Origin: DASUFI01 sp036274635
Lineage (GTDB): Bacteria; Planctomycetota; B15-G4
DNA length: 20,959 bases
Assembly (NCBI GenBank): GCA_036274635.1
Contig: DASUFI010000269.1
Coordinates: forward strand, 1 to 20,959
Direction: 5' to 3'
The position numbers and the translations under genes were made by a program. The notes beneath the pieces were generated by a model, which saw only the letters and a list, made by a program, of their open reading frames with translations, did not search any database and was not told the origin of the DNA. This document shows, piece by piece, positions 1-5,566 of the stretch; position 1 is the stretch's first letter, and each line of letters starts with the position of its first letter.

Positions 1-1
1 C

Positions 2-331
2 AAGGACCCCATCGTCGTGCGCGACTCGCCCGGCTTCGCGACCAGCCGCCTCGGCGTGCTGCTGGGACTCGAGGCCATGCGCATGGTCGAGCAGGGCGTC
101 GCCAGCGCCGCGGACATCGACAAGGCCATGGAGCTGGGCTACCGCCACCCGATGGGTCCGCTCAAGCTCACCGACCTCGTGGGCCTCGACGTGCGCCTGC
201 AGATCGCCGACCACCTGCACCGCGAGCTGAAGTCGGCCGCCTTCGAGCCGCCCCGGCTCCTGCGCGACATGGTCGCGGCCGGGAAGCTCGGGCGGAAGAG
301 CGGGCAGGGCTTCTACAAGTACGACACGTGA
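2..331 (+). CDS. 3-hydroxyacyl-CoA dehydrogenase, C-terminal part (5' end outside window)
   Basis: The reading frame is open from base 2, so only the last 109 residues are present. They form the helical C-terminal domain of the NAD-dependent 3-hydroxyacyl-CoA dehydrogenase family (FadB C-domain/PaaH/Hbd type), which oxidises 3-hydroxyacyl-CoA to 3-oxoacyl-CoA. Recognisable signatures are DSPGFATSRL near the start, HPMGPLKLTDLVGLDV in the middle and the terminal GRKSGQGFYKY. The NAD-binding Rossmann domain and catalytic His lie upstream of the window. The TGA stop (329-331) overlaps the GTG start of the next gene by four bases, so translation is probably coupled. Context suggests the 3-hydroxyacyl oxidation step of the CoA-thioester pathway encoded by the following genes. 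Family is confident; the specific substrate is unknown. Confidence 0.9.
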   Translation, partial: KDPIVVRDSPGFATSRLGVLLGLEAMRMVEQGVASAADIDKAMELGYRHPMGPLKLTDLVGLDVRLQIADHLHRELKSAAFEPPRLLRDMVAAGKLGRKSGQGFYKYDT

Positions 332-1104
332 GCCTGGCTGGCCGGCACGCGCTGGTCACGGGCGCCGGGCGCGGCATCGGCCTGGCCGTCGCGACGGCGC
401 TCGCGCGCCACGGCTGCCGGCTCACGCTCGTGGGCCGCGAGCCGCGCGCGCTGGAGAAGGCTTCGGCCGCCTGCCGCGCCGCGGGCTCGCCGCAGGCCGA
501 GGGCGTGCGGCGCGACCTCACCGACCGCGCGCAGCTCGACGCGCTCGCGCGCAGCGCGGCCGTCGAGTGCGACATCCTGGTCAACAACGCCGGCGTCGCG
601 CCCTCGGCCAGCCTCGAGAAGACCGACGACGTGTCGTGGGACGGCACCTTCGCCATCAACGTCTTCGCCCCCTTCGCGCTGTGCCGCGCGGCGCTGCCCG
701 AGATGGCCCGGCGCGGCTGGGGCCGCGTGGTCAACGTGGCCAGCACGGCCGCGCTGCACGGCTTCGCGTACACCAGCGCCTATGCCTCCAGCAAGCACGC
801 GCTGCTGGGCCTCACGCGGGCGCTGGACGCCGAGCTGCGCCAGCGCGTGCCGGGGCGCGACGTGACCGTGAACGCCGTGTGCCCGGGCTTCGTGGACACG
901 GACATCGTGCGCGAGTCGGCGCGGCGCATCGCGGCCGCCACCGGCTGCACCGAGAGCCAGGCCCGCGCCCGCCTCGGCTCCATGAACCCCGGCGGCCGCC
1001 TGCTCACGCCGGAGGAGGTCGCCGATGCGATCCTGGAGCTGGTGCTCGAATCGCCCGGCCGCACGCGTGGCGCGGCCGTGGAGTTGGCCGGGCTGCAGGG
1101 TTAA
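328..1104 (+). CDS. Short-chain dehydrogenase/reductase (SDR), 258 aa
   Basis: Classical cytosolic SDR of normal length. The cofactor loop TGAGRGIG is at residues 11-18, NNAG at 87-90, the structural Asn at 111, and the catalytic set is Ser139, Tyr152 and Lys156 (YASSK). The substrate loop after VCPGFVDTDIV is typical of acyl-CoA or 3-hydroxyacyl-type SDRs. GTG start at 328 overlaps the previous stop (GTGA); no independent Shine-Dalgarno is evident, fitting coupled translation. Its place between a 3-hydroxyacyl-CoA dehydrogenase and a crotonase-fold enzyme suggests an alcohol or hydroxyacyl-CoA oxidation in the same pathway. From memory it resembles the SDR accompanying 2-aminobenzoyl-CoA degradation clusters, which is an inference only. 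A FabG-like ketoreductase is possible but less likely in this context. Confidence 0.88.
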   Translation: MSLAGRHALVTGAGRGIGLAVATALARHGCRLTLVGREPRALEKASAACRAAGSPQAEGVRRDLTDRAQLDALARSAAVECDILVNNAGVAPSASLEKTDDVSWDGTFAINVFAPFALCRAALPEMARRGWGRVVNVASTAALHGFAYTSAYASSKHALLGLTRALDAELRQRVPGRDVTVNAVCPGFVDTDIVRESARRIAAATGCTESQARARLGSMNPGGRLLTPEEVADAILELVLESPGRTRGAAVELAGLQG

Positions 1105-1116
1105 CCTGTCGCGCCC

Positions 1117-1935
1117 ATGGGCGCACCTTTCCGCGAGACCCTCGACCGCGACGGCGTGTGCACGCTGCTGCTCGACCGGCCCGAGCGGCTCAACGCGCTG
1201 ACCTTCGAGGTCTACCGCGCGCTCACGGACCGCCTGCTCGCGCTGCGCACCGACGACCGCGTGCACGCCGTGGTCATCGGCGGCGCCGGCCGCGCCTTCT
1301 GCAGCGGCGGCGACGTGCACGACATCATCGGCAAGCTCATCGACATGCCGCCCGCCGAGGTGCTGGCCTTCACGCGCATGACCGGCGAGCTCATCGTGAA
1401 CATGCGCCGCCTCGAGAAGCCGATCATCGCCGCCGTGCACGGCGTGGCGGCGGGCGCGGGCGCGGTCATCGCCGCCGCCGCGGACCTGCGCGTCTTCGGC
1501 ACCGAGGCGAAGATCGCCTTCCTGTTCACCAAGGTGGGCCTCACCGGCGCGGACATGGGCGCGGGCTTCCTGCTGCCGCGCCTCATCGGCCACAGCCGCG
1601 CCGCCGAGCTGCTGCTGCTGGGCGACACCATCGACGCCCCCACGGCCGAGCGCTGGGGCCTCGCCAACCGCGTCGTGCCCACTGAGCAGGTGCTGCCCGT
1701 GGCGCAGGAGCTCGCGCGGCGCCTCGCGCAGGGGCCGCTCGAGGCCATCGCCACCACCAAGCGCCTGCTGGACACCGAGTCGCGCCTCGAGCTCGAGGCC
1801 GCCATCGATGCCGAGGCCCGCGCGCAGGCCCTGCACCTGCTGCAGCCCGACCACCGCGAGTATCACGCGGCCTTTGCCGCCAAGCGTCCGCCGCAGTTCA
1901 GCGGCGCGCGGCGCGCACAGGAGCGTGGCGCGTGA
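1117..1935 (+). CDS. Crotonase-superfamily protein (annotated as enoyl-CoA hydratase family), 272 aa
   Basis: Crotonase fold of usual length. The first oxyanion-hole region is AFCSGGDVHDI (residues 60-70) and the second is GVAAGAGAVIAAAADL (109-124). The two glutamates of rat crotonase (Glu144, Glu164) appear replaced: Val117 sits where GGGCEL has Glu, and Lys139 (FTKVGLTG) sits where PEILLG has Glu. Asp146 in GADMG is a candidate acidic residue. It may therefore not be a simple enoyl-CoA hydratase; hydrolase, isomerase or decarboxylase chemistry also occurs in this superfamily. The FLFTKVGLTGADMGA segment resembles, from memory, the crotonase in 2-aminobenzoyl-CoA pathway clusters. It starts 12 nt after the SDR stop, and its stop overlaps the ferredoxin start by four bases. 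Confidence 0.87.
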   Translation: MGAPFRETLDRDGVCTLLLDRPERLNALTFEVYRALTDRLLALRTDDRVHAVVIGGAGRAFCSGGDVHDIIGKLIDMPPAEVLAFTRMTGELIVNMRRLEKPIIAAVHGVAAGAGAVIAAAADLRVFGTEAKIAFLFTKVGLTGADMGAGFLLPRLIGHSRAAELLLLGDTIDAPTAERWGLANRVVPTEQVLPVAQELARRLAQGPLEAIATTKRLLDTESRLELEAAIDAEARAQALHLLQPDHREYHAAFAAKRPPQFSGARRAQERGA

Positions 1936-2270
1936 GCCGCTTCGCCTGCCACCTCTTCGTGTGCACCAACGTGCGCAAGCCCGACGACCCCCGCGGCTGC
2001 TGCACCGCCAAGGGCAGCGAGGCCGTGCTCGACGCCCTCAAGCAGAAGGCCCACGCCGCCGGCCTCAAGGGCAAGGTGCGCGTGAACAAGGCCGGCTGCC
2101 TCGACGCCTGCGAGCACGGCATCTCCATCGTGTGCTACCCGCAGAACGTCTGGTACGCGCACGTCACGCTGGCCGACGTGGACGAGATCGTGGAGCGCAC
2201 CCTGCTGCGCGGCGAGGTCGTGGAGCGCCTGCGCGCCCCCTTCGACCGGCCCGCGCCCGCGCGGCCGTGA
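1932..2270 (+). CDS. Thioredoxin-fold [2Fe-2S] ferredoxin, 112 aa
   Basis: Small cytosolic electron carrier of the thioredoxin-like (Shethna/NuoE-related) [2Fe-2S] family. The four ligands can be placed as Cys11, Cys24, Cys56 and Cys60, the C-x12-C...C-x3-C spacing of Aquifex ferredoxin. Further signatures are FVCTN, PRGCC, VRVNKAGCLDACEHG and the YPQNVWYAHV strand. GTG at 1932 overlaps the crotonase stop, and its own stop overlaps the next GTG, so it sits translationally locked between the crotonase and the acyl-CoA dehydrogenase. Its partner is unknown. Acyl-CoA dehydrogenases normally pass electrons to ETF, so a ferredoxin here suggests another redox enzyme (an oxygenase, reductase or electron-bifurcating partner), perhaps upstream of the window. 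Cys6, Cys23 and Cys68 are additional cysteines. Confidence 0.9.
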   Translation: MSRFACHLFVCTNVRKPDDPRGCCTAKGSEAVLDALKQKAHAAGLKGKVRVNKAGCLDACEHGISIVCYPQNVWYAHVTLADVDEIVERTLLRGEVVERLRAPFDRPAPARP

Positions 2271-3430
2271 CCGACGAGCTGCACGCCGCCCGCGAGCGCC
2301 GCCGCGCCGACGTGCGCGAGCGCGCCCGGCGATTCGCGACGGAGGAGGTCGCCCCGCACGCCGCCGCCTGGGACCGCGCCGGCGCCATGCCGCGCTCGAT
2401 CGTCACGCGCCTCGGCGAGCTGGGCTTCCTCGCCGGTCCCCTGCCCCGCGAGCACGGCGGCAGCGGCTGGGACAACGAGACCTTCGTGGGCGTCTACGAG
2501 GAGCTGGGCCGCGCCGACAGCTCCGTGCGCGGCTTCCTCACGGTGCACGCGGGCCTCGTCTCGCAGTGCCTGGCCGACCACGGCAGCGACGAGCAGCGCC
2601 GCCGCTGGCTGCCGCGCCTCGCCACGGGCGAGGCCATCGGCTGCTACGCCCTCACCGAGGAGGGCGCGGGCAGCGATGTCTCGGCCATCGCCACGCGTGC
2701 CCGCCGCGAGGACGACACCTGGATCCTGGACGGCGACAAGACCTGGATCACCAACGGCGGCATCGCGCAGCTGGCGCTGGTCTTCGCGCGCACGTCCGAC
2801 GGCCCCACGCGCGAGTCGCTCAGCTGCTTCGTGGTGGAGCTGCCCGCCGCGGGCTTCACCGACCTGCCGCTGGGCGTGCAGCCGCTGGGGCACCGCGCCT
2901 CCGACCACGCGCGCCTCCAGCTGCGCGGCGTGCGCGTGCCGGACTCCCAGCGCCTGGGCAACGTCGGTGGCGGCAACGCCATCGCCATGTCCGCCCTCGA
3001 TCACGGCCGGCTCGGCGTGGCGGCCGGAGCCGTCGGCCTGCTGCGCGGCTGCCTCGACGCGGTCGTCGCTCACGCGCGCGAGCGCAAGCAGTTCGGGCAC
3101 CGCATCGGCGACTTCCAGATGGTGCAGGCCGACATCGCCGACATGAGCGCAGAGGGCGAGGCCGCCGCGGCCCTCGTGCTCACGGCCGCGCGCGCCGCCG
3201 ACCAGCGCGACCCGCAGGTGCGGCGCCTGACCAGCTCAGCCAAGCTGTTCGCGACCGAGGCCGCCCAGCGCGCCGCCGACAAGGCCGTGCTGCTGCTCGG
3301 CAACCGTGGCTACGGCGACGGCTGGCCGGTGGAGCGGCACTACCGCGACATCCAGGGGCTGCGGATCTACGAGGGGACGAACCACATCCACCGGCTCATC
3401 ATCGCGAGGCAGTTGCTCGGGCCGCCGTGA
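2267..3430 (+). CDS. Acyl-CoA dehydrogenase, 387 aa
   Basis: FAD flavoenzyme that introduces an alpha-beta double bond into an acyl-CoA. The GTG start at 2267 (GTGA overlap with the ferredoxin stop) gives the usual family length; the frame is open further upstream but that part is antisense-like filler. Signatures are the N-terminal helical domain, YALTEEGAGSDVSAI and WITNGGIAQLALVFART in the beta-domain, RKQFGHRIGDFQMVQ, and the catalytic base Glu369 in IYEGTNHIHR, the position used by short/medium-chain and glutaryl-CoA dehydrogenases. No ETF genes are visible nearby. It is the last gene of the operon, and the next feature is a tRNA gene. Substrate is not predictable from sequence alone. 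Confidence 0.92.
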   Translation: MTDELHAARERRRADVRERARRFATEEVAPHAAAWDRAGAMPRSIVTRLGELGFLAGPLPREHGGSGWDNETFVGVYEELGRADSSVRGFLTVHAGLVSQCLADHGSDEQRRRWLPRLATGEAIGCYALTEEGAGSDVSAIATRARREDDTWILDGDKTWITNGGIAQLALVFARTSDGPTRESLSCFVVELPAAGFTDLPLGVQPLGHRASDHARLQLRGVRVPDSQRLGNVGGGNAIAMSALDHGRLGVAAGAVGLLRGCLDAVVAHARERKQFGHRIGDFQMVQADIADMSAEGEAAAALVLTAARAADQRDPQVRRLTSSAKLFATEAAQRAADKAVLLLGNRGYGDGWPVERHYRDIQGLRIYEGTNHIHRLIIARQLLGPP

Positions 3431-3457
3431 GCGCGCGGCGCGGGCGCCGGCCGCCCC

Positions 3458-3487
3458 TTGCAGGCCGCCGCCGCCAGCCGCTACGCT
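3458..3487 (+). promoter_or_regulatory. Possible sigma70-type promoter before tRNA-His
   Basis: TTGCAG (3458-3463) and TACGCT (3482-3487) are separated by 18 nt, the same spacing as the clearer promoter before tRNA-Lys. It would start transcription about 40 nt before the mature tRNA 5' end. The match to consensus is modest, so this is tentative. Confidence 0.3.
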
Positions 3488-3533
3488 GCGCCGCTTGCTT
3501 CGCCGCGTTAGACGCCCGACGCGCGATCCTGAT

Positions 3534-3611
3534 GGTGGATATAGCTCAGTTGGTTAGAGCGCCAGCCTGTGGCGCTGGAAGTCGCGGGTTCGAGTCCCGT
3601 TATCCACCCCA
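3534..3611 (+). tRNA. tRNA-His (anticodon GTG)
   Basis: Complete cloverleaf. The acceptor stem includes the histidine-specific extra G(-1) at 3534 paired with C73 at 3608, the D arm begins at 3544, and the anticodon stem is CCAGC/GCTGG (3562-3566/3574-3578) with anticodon GTG at 3569-3571. The T arm contains GGGTTCGAGTCCC. The 3' CCA (3609-3611) is encoded. The G-1:C73 pair independently confirms His identity. Confidence 0.97.
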
Positions 3612-3770
3612 TCGCGCGCTGCGACGCACTGCGTCCCTGCTGGCCGCTCCGGGGAACGTCACCTGCCCGCGCACGATTGTGCCTCTGCATCGGGCCGGTT
3701 CCCGGGACGACCGTGCCGCACGTGAACGAATTGCGCGCACCAGCGTGCTTCCCCAGATCGCGTGTGCAGC

Positions 3771-3814
3771 AGCCGGGCGCCAGCTCCGCGTGTCGCGGCA
3801 ACTGGCGCCCGGCT
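3771..3814. terminator. Large nested hairpin between convergent tRNA-His and KGG-family gene
   Basis: A perfect 13-bp inverted repeat (3771-3783 with 3802-3814; GCCGGGCGCCAG and its complement) encloses a second 5-bp stem CCGCG/CGCGG (3786-3790/3794-3798) with loop TGT. It ends 15 nt past the stop codon of the minus-strand gene and 160 nt after tRNA-His. Neither side has a T tract, so if it terminates transcription it does so without a classical U-run, probably bidirectionally. Confidence 0.55.
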
Positions 3815-3828
3815 CCATGCGTCCAGGC

Positions 3829-4875
3829 TCAACGGCTTCCAGCGCGGGACTTGCCGCTCTTGCTTGAGGACGACTTGCCTCGCCCGCGGGACGAGCTGCC
3901 CCGCTGCGAGGACTGCGACGAGCTGCGCGACCGCGAGCTCGACCGCCCTCCGCTCGAACGGGTCGACGAGCCGCGCGAGCTCGAGCTACCGCGCGAGCCG
4001 GTGCGCGAGCTGCTGGTCGATCCACCGCGCGAGCCTCGCTGAGCGCTACCGCTGTTGCCGGTCCGCGATCCCCGCTGACTGCCGCCGCGCTGGTTGCCGC
4101 CGCGCTGGCGGCCGCCCCGCTGGCTGCTGCTGCCTTGGCTGCCGCCCCTGCTGCCGCCCTGCGAGAAGCGACCGCCGGACTGGCTGCTGCTGCGCTGGCT
4201 GCTGCCTTGCGAGAAGCGACCACCCGACTGGCTGCTGCTCCGCCGACTGCTGCTGCTGCCGCGGCTGCCGCCCTGCGAGAAGCGACCACCGGACTGGCTG
4301 TCGCCCTGCGAGTAGCGATCACTCGACCCGCGACCACCGCGAGACCCGCGGTCGTCATCGTCGTCGTCCCGGTCGCTGTCGCGGCGCCAGCTCTCGCTGC
4401 TGCGCTCGCCGCCGCCGTACTGGAACGTCGCCGGTCCACGACGCCCGCTCGAGCCGCGATCGTCATCGTCCTCCTCGTCATGGCGGGACGAGAACTGGCG
4501 AGACGAGCGCCTCGAAGAGCGGTCGTCGTCGTCATCGTAGTCCGAGCGGCCGCGGCCGCCGCCACCACGGCTCTCGGACTGCGATCCGCGCTCGCTGCTC
4601 GAGTGTCCGGACGTGAAGCGGCCTTCCTCGTCGCGGTCCTCGTCACGCCAGTCGCGCTCCATGCTCTGGTCGCCGCGGCCGCCGTGGCTGGATCGTCCGC
4701 CCTCGCGGGCGTACTCCCGGCGCTCTTCGGGATCCATGTTGGCGAAGCCGCGACGCGAGCGCCCGCGCCGCCTTTCGTCCTCGTCTTCGTCGCTCCAGCT
4801 GCGCTGCGAGCTCCAGGCCTGTCGGCTGTGCTGCATCGAGCCGTGCGACCGATCGTCTCTATCACGATTGGGCAT
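3829..4875 (-). CDS. KGG-motif stress-type protein with long RS/RGG-like disordered tail, 348 aa
   Basis: The ATG at 4875 is supported by AAGGAG 7 nt upstream; the frame is open further upstream without such a site. Residues 42-64 contain RRGFANMDPEERREYAREGG, a clear KGG-type motif as in GsiB and other bacterial stress proteins that carry it. The rest is low complexity. Residues 66-192 carry acidic runs (114-118, 133-139, 170-175) among Arg/Ser. Residues 193-348 contain no Asp or Glu and are almost only Ser, Arg, Gly and Gln, with RGG, RS and SQSGGRFSQG repeats and a Lys-containing end. No signal peptide or membrane segment. Family members are usually short, hydrophilic and stress-induced; nucleic-acid binding or condensate formation by the tail is my inference. 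G/C-rich third positions and a good ribosome site argue for a real gene. Confidence 0.82.
   Translation of the reverse strand: MPNRDRDDRSHGSMQHSRQAWSSQRSWSDEDEDERRRGRSRRGFANMDPEERREYAREGGRSSHGGRGDQSMERDWRDEDRDEEGRFTSGHSSSERGSQSESRGGGGRGRSDYDDDDDRSSRRSSRQFSSRHDEEDDDDRGSSGRRGPATFQYGGGERSSESWRRDSDRDDDDDDRGSRGGRGSSDRYSQGDSQSGGRFSQGGSRGSSSSRRSSSQSGGRFSQGSSQRSSSQSGGRFSQGGSRGGSQGSSSQRGGRQRGGNQRGGSQRGSRTGNSGSAQRGSRGGSTSSSRTGSRGSSSSRGSSTRSSGGRSSSRSRSSSQSSQRGSSSRGRGKSSSSKSGKSRAGSR
4156..4299 (-). repeat. In-frame repeats encoding SQSGGRFSQG (three copies)
   Basis: Three identical decapeptides SQSGGRFSQG are encoded at 4270-4299, 4204-4233 and 4156-4185 (residues 193-202, 215-224, 231-240), separated by Ser/Arg linkers of 12 and 6 residues. 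DNA copies differ at synonymous sites. A related GRFTSG occurs once near the KGG motif (residues 85-90), so the repeat may derive from it. Confidence 0.85.
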
Positions 4876-4882
4876 GCGATGA

Positions 4883-4917
4883 CTCCTTGAAAAACGCCCC
4901 CGGCGAAGCGCCGAGGG
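4883..4917 (-). promoter_or_regulatory. Leader hairpin with U-tract (attenuator-like) overlapping the ribosome site of the KGG-family gene
   Basis: Read on the minus strand, CCCTCGGCG (4917-4909), loop CTT and CGCCGGGGG (4905-4897) form a 9-bp stem with one G-U pair. It is followed two bases later by TTTTT (4894-4890) and then immediately by the Shine-Dalgarno AAGGAG (4888-4883). This is the layout of an intrinsic terminator, but no minus-strand gene lies upstream to terminate, so it must sit in this gene's own leader. Attenuation or a stress-sensitive RNA switch is the natural inference. Confidence 0.6.
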
Positions 4918-5566
4918 TGAGCACGCGTGGAGCAAACATCGGTCCAGCGACGAGCCGCGGAGCGGTGCGACGGTGGACTGTCGACGGAGAGGTGCCACGC
5001 GACGGTCGACCTCCTGCGCGACGCACTCGAGGTCGGGAAGCACAGCGAGCGCCGGACGTCTCGTCTCGACGTGCGGCTCGTGGCGTGCGCGCCCTGCAGC
5101 GCCATGCGCACGTCCACTTCGACGGGCAGCGCGGGGGCACCGCCGAGGCGCTCAGCTGGACCTGACCGCGAGGTCCGGCGCGCGCGGGGAGGTTGCCGTG
5201 TGGGCGACGAGCCCGGTCCCCGGACCGTCGAGGCCGCAGCGCGGCTGCGCAGCCCGGCCGGCTCCAACCCGGGCGTGAGCTCACGCCGCGGCCGCCGACC
5301 GCCGCTCGCGGTCGGCGCAGCCGGAAAACGGCACAAAGGAACGGCAATCCGGGTGGCTGCTCCGGGCGCGACCGCCGATGCGACGCTGGACGAGGGTCAG
5401 CTGGGCAACGCGCCTGAAGCCATGGTCACCACGCAGACCTCACCCTCCCGTCGCCCTCCGCTCAAGGCGACCTCCTGCGCCCCGCACTGCAGCGATAGCG
5501 GTCCGGTCTTTGCTTTTTCCTCCTGATCGCGCGCGGCGTGGCGCGCGCCCCTCTTCAGGTCCGGCC
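4918..5566. other. Divergent intergenic region without a supported gene
   Basis: This 649-bp stretch separates the minus-strand KGG-family gene from plus-strand opgG. Open frames exist on both strands but lack family motifs, plausible ribosome sites and the strong third-position G/C bias of neighbouring genes. It should hold promoters for both flanking genes, though I cannot identify a convincing -35/-10 pair. Its middle contains a dense set of inverted repeats, listed separately. A T-rich patch (TTTGCTTTTTCCTCC, about 5510-5524) lies just before opgG. Confidence 0.6.
5214..5331. repeat. Cluster of inverted repeats upstream of opgG
   Basis: In order: CGGTCC-CC-GGACCG (5214-5227); GCAGC-GCG-GCTGC (5236-5248); GCCCGG with CCGGGC (5252-5257/5269-5274); a perfect 16-bp palindrome GGCGTGAGCTCACGCC (5272-5287); a perfect 10-bp stem CGCCGACCGC/GCGGTCGGCG with 5-nt loop (5293-5302/5308-5317); and a small CCG-GAAAA-CGG (5321-5331). 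None is followed by a T tract, so they are not obvious terminators. They could be protein-binding palindromes or parts of a structured leader or small RNA for opgGH. Confidence 0.55.

Noticed and set aside
3534..3611. tRNA-His as an integration site of a genomic island containing the KGG-family gene
   Set aside because: No integrase, no repeated tRNA 3' end downstream and no change in base composition outside the low-complexity gene.
4135..4890. Plus-strand frame of about 250 codons opposite the KGG-family gene, rich in Ala/Val and apparently hydrophobic
   Set aside because: It is the complement of Ser/Arg/Gly repeat codons, so its repeats follow from the real gene. It has no ribosome site or family motif, while the minus strand has a clear KGG motif and AAGGAG.
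4927..5526. Plus-strand frame of 199 codons in the KGG/opgG intergenic region
   Set aside because: Codon third positions are not G/C-biased like the real genes, no motif is visible, and the region is better explained by inverted repeats.
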